A stretch of 64,000 nt of DNA from Triatoma infestans (lineage: Eukaryota > Arthropoda > Insecta > Hemiptera > Reduviidae), in the NCBI GenBank assembly GCA_011037195.1, contig JAAEAF010003080.1:79686-143685 (forward strand), written 5' to 3'. Position numbers and translations under genes: made by a program. A model generated the notes under the pieces. That model was not told the origin of the DNA. It made no database searches and worked only from the letters and a program-made list of their open reading frames with translations. Below are positions 52,445-63,060 of the stretch, piece after piece (position 1 is the stretch's first letter; every line of letters starts with the position of its first letter).

Positions 52445-52449
<5 letters not shown>

Positions 52450-52768
52450 ATTCTATCATCTAAATAATATTAATTAGAAACTAAATATGTTGTTGAATTT
52501 CTGTGTTTGCAAAAAATCAGATGTCCGCAAGTGCGTTTTTACTGAGAAAAGTTTTTTTTTTTCAGTTTTCTACAATTTTCTCTAAAACCAATCCCAACTA
52601 TTATCGTTAACCCTGAAATGTGAACCACTTTTATTTGAAACATTTTTTTTTTGGTAAAGTCATTTATGGGGGCTTTTGGGGGGTGGGGTGGGGGCCTCTA
52701 AAGTGCTATCATAGTTGATTATACAATTCTATCGTCCAAACAAAATTAATTAGAAATAAAGAGATTGG

Positions 52769-53738
52769 TAATAGACTTAGCTTGTATTAATTTAGATTTA
52801 GTGCCCTATGTGAGTGACTTCCGTGTTGATATGCGAGTTCATTCTGACCATATGCCTATAGTTACATTTTTTAAATTATTAGATGAATCAAACTCTGAAG
52901 ACTTGGTGCTCCCCCACTCCTTCCAAAACTGAATTGGAACAAGCAATGTGGCACAATGTATAAACAAAAATTAGAGAAATATATTGTAAGCGTAAGGCAT
53001 TCATTATAGCGAAAGTGTAGATAACAGTATAGATTTTATACTAGATGCAATTATGAGTGTATCTAATTATAATAAAAACTCTAGGCCGACATTCAAAGGA
53101 AATAAACCTTGGTTTGACAAAGATTGTTGTTTAGCTAGAAGTAAATCTTTTAAACTATTAAAGATGTATAGAAAATCAAACAAGGTAGATGACAAACTTC
53201 AATATATTGTTACAGTATATAAATGGTAAAGGAATGGGCTGCACTGATTAATTTTTGTAAAGCGGCATACAATTTCAGAGCCAAGAACTTGACGGGTTAG
53301 TTTCTGAAGGGGAGCTGGGGCACGCCCTTTGTGCCTAGCGTCTAATACCTTCCGGGAACAGGGTATTATTATTATTATTATTATTATTTTTAGTATTATT
53401 ATTATTTTTTCTTTTTTCTATTACAATACTTTGATACTGTTTATTATCTTTGAATTTAGTTTCTTTCTGTTTGTAGAAGTTTATATATTTTATTTTATTT
53501 TATTTTATTTTTTTTATTATTATCATTATAGATGTGGCTTTTTATTTTTAGTTAACAGCTTTTAGTTTTTTATTTTTTATTTAACTCCATTTGCACAGTT
53601 TACTTTAATAAGGTGTGACTCCCTCAGACGGTGATTACCATGAAGTGGTGATGTCTTTATATTTTTTTTTTGTACATATTTGTAAACAAGAGCAAATTTG
53701 TATGTATATATGAAATAAAGACTTTTATTATTATAAAA
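52769..53738 (+). mobile_element. LINE fragment with 7-bp TSD
   Basis: Flanked by AGATTGG at 52762-52768 and 53739-53745. It starts inside an endonuclease domain (DLVPYVSDFRVDMRVHSDHM then PIV; SDHMP is the conserved C-terminal endonuclease motif), continues to the linker (GNKPWFDKDCCLARSKSFKL), then jumps without any reverse transcriptase to a 3' UTR ending TATGAAATAAAGACTTTTAT TATTATAAA. It is therefore 5'-truncated and internally deleted, with frameshifts. Confidence 0.8.
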
Positions 53739-53934
53739 AGATTGGCCCAAATTCCGAGTTTCCAAGAAAATTAGTAAGCCGGAAGGATGTTTTTACTGAA
53801 CAGTTTTTTCAATTTTCTTCATAAAAACACAGACGAATTTCACATTATATTTGGTATACTATCTATAAAATTTGTCAATCACAATTTTGAAAAGTGGAGT
53901 AGATTGTAGATTGTTGTAGGGGATTATTGCACTG

Positions 53935-54175
53935 CGACCTGAATGATCTATTGTGCCCCCCCCCCCGGAGCCTCTCTGCAGTGCACAGCGGCCTCCACGC
54001 AGTGTTCTCTAGCTACAGACAACACTGCCCATCACCAGACAGTGTTGTAGGGGCTCCTAGGAAGAGAAAACTAAGAGCAACATGCTGGCATTCGATTCCG
54101 GGCCTCCGCGTTGCTAGTCCAGCGCGCTACCACTGAGCTTTCGCCAATTAACTAGGGACGGAGACCCTAGTTTGT
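53935..54175 (-). mobile_element. SINE family S1-related copy
   Basis: On the minus strand: head AAAGCTCAGTGGTAGCGCGC with A box, decayed B box (GGAATCGAATGCC), body TTCCTAGGAGCCCC, AACACTGTCTGGTGATGGGC, AGTGTTGTCTGTAGCTAGAG, AGAGAGGCTCCGGGG, ending at a C12 run. The body equals S1 while the head differs from the 35162 copy. Confidence 0.7.
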
Positions 54176-54284
54176 GTACTGTTCTGACAAAGTGCATGGA
54201 GTACTGAGCTGTGGCAACCCATGGGGGGGGGGGTCGCTACTCTCCAAGTAACTGCATGCAACAGAAACCCTTTGCGGGCAAACT

Positions 54285-54572
54285 GGAGTAAGAGAAAGTT
54301 ATATGAGTTTATCGTATCCCACCAGATTTTTTTTTTTTTAAAAACTTGGAATATTAACTGCACAGATAAAAGGTACATGCCTATCACTTTTATTGGTAGA
54401 ATTTTGTTGTCGTGTGTTCAGAGTTCTGTAATGTTATTTTCAATTGCTATTTTAAGTTTTTTTTTTTTTTTTTTTTTTTTAAATATTTTGGCGCTCTCTT
54501 CTATATTACAGTGTAAACATATTCAGAGTCTGTACTAACCAATGTGCTACCGTATTATTACTTATGTTAGGA
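54285..54572 (+). mobile_element. Family H 3' end and T-rich sequence
   Basis: GAGTAAGAGAAAGTTATATG, AGTTTATCGTATCCCACCAG, then T-rich; further TTTTTTTTTT at 54461-54480. The rest is unassigned. Confidence 0.5.
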
Positions 54573-54660
54573 GATTTTTACTTTCTCTTATTCCTAGAGC
54601 AACAGGAAATATTGCGATCGTGCCAGATTTTCGAAATTGAGAGTTTTCACCGGAAATACT
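54573..54660 (+). mobile_element. Family H 5' end, cut by the CR1-like LINE
   Basis: TTTACTTTCTCTTATTCCTA, AGATTTTCGAAATTGAGAGT, TTTCACCGGAAATACT. It stops where the LINE 3' tail begins. The sequence at 59235-59778 probably is the rest of this copy. Confidence 0.6.
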
Positions 54661-54876
54661 ATGGGTCTCGTGAATATTTATTTATTTATTTAATTATTTC
54701 ATCAACAAACAGCCTGTGCCATGTGGTTGAAGTCATAACATAATTTAAATTTGTACATTACAATAAATAATGTAAGTCAAACAGTAACATTTTAAAACAC
54801 AATATGGATAAAACAGTGGTGTAAACAATAACAATATAAATATATACAGAACATAGTTTGTTTACAGAGTTAAACT

Positions 54877-57690
54877 TCATTTAATTTCATTTAATAATGA
54901 TTTGAAATATGGCAGTTTCACTGAAAAATCCAAATTATTATTACTGTGTTCATTCCACTCCCGGCATATTCTTGACAGAATGTTTATGTGAAAAAATAGG
55001 TTTGTTTTGTGATGAGGAACTGCGAACGTATAGGAATGTCTTAAGTGGATGGGAGACACATGGAAAGGAATATCAGCCAGAAGTTCCGAACAGTCGATTG
55101 TATTATTGATTAGTTTATAAAGAAATAACAGGTCATTCCTCAATCTCCTTATTTCTAAGGAATCAATATCTAATTTAACGTGAGGGAACTTCCTTTTATA
55201 ATATCTGATAAATCGCCCTTGTATACATTCCAGTCTATCCTGGTCGCTCTTTGTATATGGGTTCCACACCAGTGAACCATATTCTAAAATACTTCTTACA
55301 TATGACGTATAGACCGCCAAGATTGCTTTAGGGTCTTCGAGCTCTCTTGTTTTCCGGATCACAAACCCCAGCATCCTGGACGCTCTTTTGCAAGTTTCGT
55401 TAATATGTGTTGCATATCTAAGATTTGCACTTAGCTTGATTCCTAGGTCCCTAATGTTTGTAACGCAATCCAGGAGATTACTCTGGATGGTGTAGGAGAA
55501 ATCCACATTATTCTGTTTCCTAGAAAACGAAATGACCTGACATTTGTTGATGTTCATTTCCATACCGTTTTCCTTGCACCACTCTAAAAGACGATTTAGG
55601 TCTTCTTGCAATTTCTCACAATCCTGCACTGAAGTTATTCTTCTGAAGAATTTTAAGTCGTCTGCAAACATGAGAAATTTTGTGTGCAGAAAAGTTTTAG
55701 AAATGTCATTAATAAAAACGTTGAATAGCCAAGGTCCGAGATGAGAGCCTTGAGGCACGCCCGATGAAACATGGAACCACCTGGAGTAGACACCATTCCA
55801 CTTCACCCTAGATTTTCTTCCTTGAAGATAAGATGAGATCCATTTAAGAAGAATACCCTGGATTCCAATCCGATTTAATTTTTGGATCAGTATTGAATGA
55901 GGAACCCGGTCAAAAGCCTTTTTGAAGTCCGTATAGACAGCATCTACCTGGTCTCCCTTTTCAACTTCATTGGTTACTATATTTAGCAAACATGTTAAAT
56001 TAGTCATTGTTGATCTTCTGGAGATAAAACCATGTTGGTTCGGAATGATACTGCTATTGAATATGTTCAGATGATCCAGAATAAGCGACTCAAAAAGTTT
56101 GGCCAGTGCGTTTGAAATCGTTATTGGTCTATGGTCCTCAATATTCTTTGTGCTCGACACCTTTGGTATCGGGATTGTATAGGCCACTTTAAACTCACTT
56201 GGAAAAATGCCAGACCGAAGAGATTGGTTAAAAATTCTTGTAATAGGGCCACTAAGTGATGAAGCACATCTGATGAAGAGTATTGCTGGTAATCGGTCCG
56301 GTCCTGGACCAGCATCGGTTTTTAGTTTAAAAATCTTTTTTAATATCTCTTCCTCAGTCAGAATTATGTTTGCAAGCGTGTGCACAGAAGAAGAGGAGAA
56401 TGCGGAACAAGTTGTTGTAGATGTACTAATTGCTTGATCTGAGTAGACTGACTCAAAAAAATCGGCAAACCTGTCAACGATGTTTCCCTGAGATTGCAGG
56501 AGCGGTCTCTTGTTTTTTGTTTCTAACAAATGTCCAGAAGTGTTTACAATTGTCTTGAAGTAACTGGCCATATTTACTACAAAAAGCCTTATAGGCATCA
56601 TTCATTTTATTTTTGCAAGCGCTTCTGAGTTCCGCATACTTGATAAAATCATCATCTGTTTTTGATCTTTTACATCTGCTATGCCATTTTCTCTTACTCT
56701 TCAACAGCTGAATAATTTCTTTTGTAAAATAACCGGATATCTACAGTTCTTAGGAACACGTTTTGGAACATATTTAAGACAGGCATCATTAATAGTATCA
56801 TAAAAATAACCTAGGTTTGTGTCGACGTCTTGACTGGAGGGAAGTTTATCCCACTCTATCAAGGAAAGACAATGGTTGATCTCTTCAAAGGGAGCCAAAT
56901 TGAAATTGAAGATAGCTTCCCTATTATGAACCATTCTTCTTGAAACCACTTTCAAGGTAACCGTCAGTGGTGGATGGTAGGTGTCTGTAGGTAGAAGAGG
57001 ATTAGTCACTGTCTCAACAGCTAATTCATGTAGTGATGAAAATATTAAATCTAGGCAAACTCCATCGCGATTTGGAATATTATTTAATTGTGTTAATCCC
57101 AGAGAATTTGTTGTGTCAGAGAGTTTTATTATTTTGTTCAGTGAGAGTGTGGTGGTCACTCCTCCTATATCATAGTCGCAGAATCCTCTAAGATTAAAAT
57201 CACCAAAAATGTGTATGTTTGCTCTAGGAAAAGAATCTGCCATTTTCTCAACAGTGTTCAGAAAGCTTTCGTAATCTTCCATTGGAGACAAAGGAGGAAA
57301 ATAAACTACTGCGATGATGTCTTTCCTGTTTCCAGATTGCAGTGTCACCCAAAGTTGGCCTCTAAATTTTCACAATCGAGGGAACAAGTTAGAAGGCTTG
57401 TGTTAGCAGCGATTAAAACACCACCACCTCTTCGTTTATTCACGACCGAAAAGTTTCTGTCTTTTCTAAAAACCCTAAAGTTAGAGCTGAAAATTTCACC
57501 ATCCGCTATACTATCATCCAACCAGGTTTCTGTGAAAATTATTAAATCGTACATATTCAGTATGACATTATGGTTTAATTCATTTAGTTTATTTCTTATA
57601 CTCCTTACATTTTGGTAGTATACGACAATAATTTGATCAACATTTTTACGAGAAACATTATATACTTGATGCTCAGAAAAAATGGAAGGA
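54877..57690 (-). pseudogene. CR1-like LINE ORF2 (endonuclease-reverse transcriptase), frameshifted
   Basis: The protein that nicks the target and copies LINE RNA into DNA. Endonuclease: VYYQNVRSIRNKLNELN, LIIFTETWLDDSIADGEIF, KRRGGGVLIAAN, VYFPPLSP, HIFGDFNLRGFCDYD. Frame breaks fall at about 57346, 56702 and 56590. Reverse transcriptase in the 54877-56601 frame (574 codons): AYTIPIPK, EDHRPITISNALAKLFESL, HGFISRRSTMTNL, AVYTDFKKAFDRVPH (first catalytic Asp), SGVPQGSHLGPWLFNVFIND, MFADDLKFFR (catalytic pair), IRDLGIKLS. The thumb and C-terminus reach the stop at 54877. All catalytic RT residues survive, so damage is limited to the frameshifts and the copy is moderately young. Confidence 0.85.
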
Positions 57691-57700
57691 TAAATGTTAT

Positions 57701-58936
57701 TTATAAAAAAGGATTTCTCTCACTATGATTACCTATTTTACTGCGTATAAAATAGTCCGATAAGACAGGTATAGGATAACCCTTTGTGTTATCAGAAGAA
57801 GGAAGATCAACACTACTAATTAAATTAATCATTTCAAACAGACTGTTCTTGACTATGAAAGCCAGGTTATGCTTATTTAAATCGTTTACATCAATTAGCC
57901 TGGTATTGTGGAAAATAGAAGAGAAGCTATGTAGTCGCAAATTTATTTTATATATTCTCTTATTTGTAATTGTATACTTTTCGTTGTAATAAGGAAGACA
58001 AAATAATATTATATTTGTGACGTTATTAGTCCTCAATAACTCGTAATAAAGTTCTTCAATTTTTTTATTGTGCGTATTCCTTATGCTGTTTGCCCCAAAT
58101 GCAAGTATTAAACAGTCATTTGGTCCTAAGTTTTTAGCACAGGTAAGTGCGTCGTTTAAAAGGACCTCAATGGATGCAAAAGGCTTGATAAATTCGCAAA
58201 GAATTCCGTTTGCTGGCAGTCTTATTCTTAATTCGTTTCCTAGCTTTTTAAAATACTGGTTCCTGATTAATATTATTTTGCTATTCGGGTCTTTAGTAGA
58301 GTTGTTTCTACAAGAGAGTGAATAGCATTTTAGTGCCTGAGAAGCAGTCATTTGAGAAAAATCTGTTGTCAGTGGTGTGTCCCTCATGGGATTAACAGTC
58401 TGTGTGTAATTTGAAATAAAACTTTTTTTGGAATCTTGTATATCATCCTGGAGCATGACTATTAACTCATTACACCTACACAACTCAGAATTAAGTTTAT
58501 CAATATTATTTTGCAACTCCAAATTTTCATTTTCCAGAGAACTCAGCTCATTTCTAAGTTCTAAGTCTTGCTGACATTGAATAATTAAAGATTCATTGAA
58601 ACTATTTTTTTGCGCAGTAATTTGTTTTCCAAGACTGGTTATGGTGCTATTTAGATCTAATACCTTCACCTCATTACAACCGCCATCCAATAGAGAAGTA
58701 TTGTATGCTTTAACAATGTACTCAATGGATAGCATAAAGTTACACAATTCATCTTCCAGAATAAGGTTTCTAAATGTTCTAGCTTTGGAACATAAGTTTG
58801 ATAAGTGTTCGATTGAAGAATTATTGAATACGTAGTTACCCTCCAGTAACCTGTTAATAATCATTCCACATTTATCAGACATTTTATCTCTCTTAGGCAT
58901 TGCCGATAGTAGTAAAATTAAACCAGCTTCAAACAA
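57701..58936 (-). CDS. LINE ORF1 protein with coiled coil and SGNH-like domain
   Basis: 411 codons, uninterrupted. ORF1 proteins bind LINE RNA and form the particle used in retrotransposition. About residues 90-180 form a coiled coil (DLNSTITSLGKQITAQKN, LSSLENENLELQNNIDKLNS). The second half (about 215-385) resembles the SGNH esterase domain of CR1 ORF1: KKLGNELRIRLP, LGPNDCLILAFGANSIRNTH at the G-x-N block, and DVNDLNKHN near the usual final Asp-His. The first block, normally GDS with the nucleophile, reads ILIRNQ, so esterase activity is unlikely. Met at codon 13 or 18 could also be the start. It is open while ORF2 is broken. It is a transposon protein, not a host gene. Confidence 0.8.
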   Translation of the reverse strand: MFEAGLILLLSAMPKRDKMSDKCGMIINRLLEGNYVFNNSSIEHLSNLCSKARTFRNLILEDELCNFMLSIEYIVKAYNTSLLDGGCNEVKVLDLNSTITSLGKQITAQKNSFNESLIIQCQQDLELRNELSSLENENLELQNNIDKLNSELCRCNELIVMLQDDIQDSKKSFISNYTQTVNPMRDTPLTTDFSQMTASQALKCYSLSCRNNSTKDPNSKIILIRNQYFKKLGNELRIRLPANGILCEFIKPFASIEVLLNDALTCAKNLGPNDCLILAFGANSIRNTHNKKIEELYYELLRTNNVTNIILFCLPYYNEKYTITNKRIYKINLRLHSFSSIFHNTRLIDVNDLNKHNLAFIVKNSLFEMINLISSVDLPSSDNTKGYPIPVLSDYFIRSKIGNHSERNPFL

Positions 58937-59234
58937 ACAACGTTGTTTTTATATGTTCCACTAAAGTTTCTATATGTTTCTAAATATTTTAGTTTTAAAA
59001 ACAGTGCGTATTAAAATTAATTAAAAAAGTTCAACACTATAATTCATAAATTTCATTTAACGTTGAATTTGAAAATTTAATATATGTTATCTACATTTAA
59101 ACGAAGAATTGACGAGTAATTATTTTTATTTGAGAAAGTAAACAAGAATATCTGTGAGAATGAAAATATTGTTCACTATTATTCTCTTCTTACTCCCAGA
59201 TAAACACAGTACAGCACACTCAAATATGAAAAAA

Positions 59235-59778
59235 AAAGAAGTTTTTTTAGCAAATGGTCTTTAAGTGCCTGTATGAGTAACTCAAAAATTGCCAGAATAT
59301 CTCAAAAATTAAAAAAGTCATGGAAAGCTTAAACTTGGTTTTTCCATATCGCATCAGGCAGGAAGATTTTGGGGGAAAAATCAGGGGTTTTTTTTTTTTT
59401 TTTAGAGATTTTATAGAGAACGGGCTGCCAAAACGATTTTCTTTAAACTACGTATACTGTCTTTACAAATAAATTCTTATCACTTTTATTTGAAACATTT
59501 TCCCAGAAAAATTGATTTTGATGGGAGCTTATGGGGGGGGGGGATCAGTAATATTAAGCTTTCGTCTAAATTACCACTTCAAAGCAATATATTTTTCTAC
59601 CACTTACGTATATAATATTAATATATATTAGAAGCCATTGCTAGAATTCCAAATTCGAAAGAAATTAGTTAAATGGAAATGCGACTGTACATACGATTAT
59701 AACGATTTCTTTTAGACCTGGTATGCTAACTGCATAGATATAAACTTATCATTTGCATTTGAAACAAAAAAAAAAAAA
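59235..59778 (+). mobile_element. Family H repeat, remainder after LINE insertion
   Basis: GTTTTTTTAGCAAATGGTCT, AATATCTCAAAAATTAAAAA, CGATTTTCTTTAAACTACGT, TTATTTGAAACATTTTCCCA, a G10 run at 59533-59542, TCCAAATTCGAAAGAAATTA. Diverged; the 3' end is lost. Confidence 0.5.
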
Positions 59779-59780
59779 AA

Positions 59781-60735
59781 AGTCTGGTGTGAAACACTCA
59801 CACAACTTTCTCTTACTCCAGTTTTAAAGTACCAAATTTAATAAAATTCGTTGAAAACTGAAAAAAAAAAAACTGTTTAGTAAAAGCGCACTTCCGGTTT
59901 ACTAATTTTCTTGAAACACGGAATTTTGGCCATCTATTTATTTCTAATTAATTTTCTTTGGATGATAGAATTGTATAATCAACTATGATAGAGAAAACCA
60001 TAACCCCACCCCTCCCCCAAAAACTGTCCTTAAATGAATTTTCCCAATGAAATGTTTCAAATAAAAGTTGTAGATATTTGTATGTTTAGTTTATATTCCA
60101 AGTTCCAAGAAAATCGTCAGGGCCATTTTTTTTTAAAAATTGCGAAAAAGTGAAAAAAATCATTTAGTAAAAAGTGGTAAAGTAAATACACTTCCGGTTT
60201 TCCGATTTTTTTCAAACTCGGAATTTCAACAACATATTCAATTCTAATTAACATTATTTATATGACAGAATTGTCTAATAAACTGAAAAATCACTTTAGA
60301 TGAAAACTTATCCCCACCCCTTCCCCATAACTGCCCTTAATTGAATTTTCCCAGAGAAATGTTTCAAATAAAAGTTTGTATGTGTAATTGATGTATGAAG
60401 TTTAAAGAAAATCGTTGGAGCCATGTTTGAGAAAAACGAAAAAAAAAAAAAAAAAAAACAACTAGTAAGGTGGTACTTCCGGTTGGGGAATTTTGATACA
60501 TAACGTACAGTCAGATCCCATTGTGGTACCTAAACGGAATATCAAGTTTCAACTTTCTGAGGTTTTTCGTTTTTGAGCTATGCTGTCACATACACACACA
60601 CACACAGACCATTTGCTAAAAACCACTTTTTTGGACTCAGGGGACCTCAAAACGGACATTTCCAGTGAAAACTCGATATTGAAAATTTGACACGAATATA
60701 ATACTTCCCCTTACCAGGAGTAAGAGAAAGTAAAA
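59781..60735 (-). mobile_element. Family H repeat, full-length copy
   Basis: 3' end GTCTGGTGTGAAACACTCAC then ACAACTTTCTCTTACTCCAG. Internal blocks with CGCACTTCCGGT (59887) and ACACTTCCGGT (60188), GGTACTTCCGGTTGGGG (60471), a CA run at 60592-60605, GACCTCAAAACGGACATTTC, 5' end CTTACCAGGAGTAAGAGAAA and GTAAAAA. Together with the plus copy just before it, it forms an inverted pair joined at 3' ends. Confidence 0.8.
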
Positions 60736-60840
60736 AAAAATTGAATATTTTTTAAATCCGAGTTGTATGGACTTTTTGTGGGCGTAAAATTGCAAAATTT
60801 TATGCATTATTTGGTGTGCTGGACAACAATATAATCACTT

Positions 60841-61204
60841 CAGAGATATTTTCCGTGGTAGCCTAGTTCATTTTGTGGTCATCGACCGGCTTCGGGCGTT
60901 CGCCCATCTTCAGGATGCATTTTTCAGACAGTGTGACAACACAGACTTGCACAAAGCAAATTCAGTTTACACACCCTTTTTAAAATCTTATTTTTTTCAA
61001 AAATCTAATATTTTTAAAAAAAATAAAACTGAGTGTGTAAAAAACGGAATTTACTTTGTGCAAGTCTGTGTTATCATACTGTCTGTAAAACGCATCCTGA
61101 AGATGGGCGAACCCCCGAAACCGGTCGATGACCACAAAATGAAGGACGCTACCACGGAAAATGTCTCTGATGCTCTCCAGCTCTGCGGAACTAACCACCA
61201 CAAC
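60841..61204. mobile_element. Family F fold-back element, complete (copy 8)
   Basis: Left arm CAGAGATATTTTCCGTGGTA, CATCGACCGGCTTCGGGCGT, TCGCCCATCTTCAGGATGCA; an A/T-rich spacer of about 70 bp (60972-61040); right arm TTTGTGCAAGTCTGTGTTAT, CATCCTGAAGATGGGCGAAC, CCCCGAAACCGGTCGATGAC, GGAAAATGTCTCTGATGC, tail CTCCAGCTCTGCGGAACTAA and CCACCACAAC. Flanked by AATATAATCA(C/T)TT at 60828-60840 and 61205-61217 (one mismatch), preceded on both sides by ACAAC. This agrees with copy 7 about both termini. Confidence 0.88.
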
Positions 61205-61329
61205 AATATAATCATTTCTCTATCTGTCAAGGTTGGTAGCAAATCAGACATTACATATGAAGTATAAGATTGAAGTATGCGATTTACTTTTAAATAAAAA
61301 TGCTTTTTATCCACAAACACTTTTATAAA

Positions 61330-61610
61330 AACTTAGTATTAATAGGTGGTGTAGCCGTATATTTTCCTAAATTGTCAGTTCACTGTCTTAGCTTCGCCAG
61401 AACGCTCTTGAATCAATATTTCCTACAATAAATTAAAAATAAAATATGGTTAAGATGAAAATGTGACGATTATGTATGTTTAATTATTATAAAGATTGTA
61501 AATACGTATCTTTTAAAATACGTAGATAATTGGGTCCACAACGCTGATAACTTTAAGATAAGCTAGATAGATTTGCCTTGAATATCTGGGATTTTATCGC
61601 ATCACATAAG
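61330..61610 (-). repeat. Dispersed repeat, copy 2 (see 47318-47612)
   Basis: Reverse-complement relationship to 47318-47612: ATACGTAGATAATTGGGTCC, ACAACGCTGATAACTTTAAG, ATTTGCCTTGAATATCTGGG. No terminal repeats or coding seen, so its class is unknown. Confidence 0.75.
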
Positions 61611-62129
61611 CTGTATGTTTTCCTTAAATTTTGACTGTGTTCTTCATCGACACAAAGTATATGAAGTTTGTGATAAGAATGGATTAATCAGTTAATATCC
61701 GATAGAAACTGTAGAAGTTTCCCCTACATGTATTTGATGAACTATAAATAAAAAATAGTTATTTTTTTATTGAGAAAAATATGACTTTTACACAGTCGAA
61801 TTATATAAAATACTTCTCTCACGAGTTATGTTTTTTTTTTCTACAATCGTATTAAATTGGTTTTTAATTTTTATGAATATAAAAAATATGAAAACATGTA
61901 AATTTCTGAGAATCTATTTTAATCTAAGGTAAAATACTCTCTCTTTGTATAACCTGTTCTGTTTGGTATAACCTCACATCCGCTGTATCTAGGATTTGTT
62001 TTCGCACATTGCCGTTAGATGTCGGGCTGGCCCTATGGTTGGGGAGGAGTGCTGTCCAACATTCCACTTTGAGCTCCTCTTCCAAGTGATATTAATGTCA
62101 CGATCGGAATGTGCTAAAAGCTGGGAAAA
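61611..62129. other. AT-rich spacer, nothing recognised
   Basis: No feature before the LINE sequence at about 62130. The GC content rises from 61975, so LINE sequence may begin earlier without a readable frame. Confidence 0.4.
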
Positions 62130-63060
62130 AGGAGCCTAACTGGGGGATCCTGGTTTACGGATGGGTCCAAAATGGCCTGCGGAACTGGTGCTGGAATATA
62201 TGGAGTTAAGCCGGAGGTACGCATTGCGAGGCCCTTCGGTGGTTACTCCACAGTTTTCCAGACTGAAGTTTATGCAATCAAGATCCGCTGAGGACAACTT
62301 GCACATGGGCTCTGGAATAGAGAGATACGCATCTTCTCGGACAGCCAGGCTGCGCTGAATGCACTTCGGGCATTCAGAATTACCTCCTCCCTAGTCAGGG
62401 AGTGTAGAGACTCTCTGGAGGCATTACCCCGGCACAACAAAGTTCGGCTTGTATGGGTGTCGGGGCATAAGGGGATTACAGGTAACGAAATAGCCGATCA
62501 ACTGGCCAGGGAGGGAGCGAATACTCCCTTCTGTGGGCCGGAACCTGCTCTGGGAGTAGCCATAAGTATGGCGAAGGCGTCTCTGAGGGAATGGACTCGG
62601 AGGGAGCATAATCATCACTGGAGGCTAAAGTACTGGGGCAAAACTCGGCAAAATGATCATGCCAGAGCTGTGTAGAAGAAGAACCAGAGACACCCTGGGT
62701 CTAAGCAGGTATTAGATTTCTCTGATAACGGGCCTATTTTTACTGGGCATGGTAGGTTCAAAAAAAACATCTGCACAAGGTGGGGTTGGTGGATACAGAG
62801 CTCTTGTGCAGACTGTGTCAGGAGGAGGAGGAGACAGCCTTTCACCTGCTGTTTGATTGCGTTGCAATTGGTAGATTGCGGTAAGAGATCTTCGGCACGT
62901 TGAGACCGGAGGAAATCGTACTCCAAGTAGGACTGGTGGGGAAGGTTCTGGACCCCATGAAGAGGAGGGCTTCCACTACTAGGTTTCGAGGGATTGGCAC
63001 AATAAGCCTCAAGGGGAGGCTGCAGTGCCTGGGTTTTAGTCCTCCCCCCCCCCCTTGCAT
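62130..63060 (+). mobile_element. RNase H-bearing LINE, 3' part
   Basis: Plus-strand RNase H and zinc-motif end of a non-LTR retrotransposon in shifting frames: TDGSKMACGTGAGIYGVKPE (first Asp), FQTEVYAIK (Glu), IFSDSQAALNALR (second Asp), VRLVWVSGHKGITGNEIADQ, LAREGANTPFCGPEPALGVA, then LLCRLCQEEEETAFHLLFDC, a C-x2-C...H-x4-C knuckle. The order RNase H then zinc knuckle is that of I/R1/LOA-type elements. Several frameshifts; a C11 run near 63045 closes it. The same family is at 631-1075. Confidence 0.75.

Larger units (their letters stand above)
51912..53905 (+). mobile_element. Family H repeat interrupted by a LINE insertion
   Basis: First part 51912-52768: TTTACTTTCTCTTACCCCTA, TTTTCACCGGAAATACACGT, GT run, TTTAGATATCACCATGGGAT, two blocks and a 59-T run at 52386-52444. 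The LINE fragment 52769-53738 follows. The element resumes at 53739 with AGATTGGCCCAAATTCCGAG and reaches GTCAATCACAATTTTG before SINE sequence. The shared 7-bp AGATTGG at both edges proves the insertion. Confidence 0.8.
54661..59230 (-). mobile_element. Near-complete CR1-like LINE
   Basis: Minus-strand non-LTR retrotransposon of about 4.6 kb. 5' UTR (about 59230-58937), ORF1 (58936-57701) intact, ORF2 (about 57690-54877) with three frameshifts, 3' UTR ending in an (AAATA/AAAT)n tail at 54675-54690. ORF1 with a coiled coil plus a lipase/esterase-like domain, and ORF2 with FADD in the RT, point to the CR1 clade. It split a family H copy. Confidence 0.85.

Noticed and set aside
53329..53565. 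78-codon plus-strand frame rich in Ile/Phe/Tyr
   Set aside because: It is a translation of (ATT)n and T-rich 3' UTR of the LINE fragment.
54877..56601. 574-codon minus-strand open frame as a host gene
   Set aside because: It is the reverse transcriptase half of the CR1-like LINE (HGFISRRST, FKKAFDRVPH, FADDLKFFR); upstream endonuclease pieces lie in other frames.
60875..61267. 130-codon plus-strand open frame
   Set aside because: It lies within family F copy 8 across both inverted arms; the coding potential is accidental.
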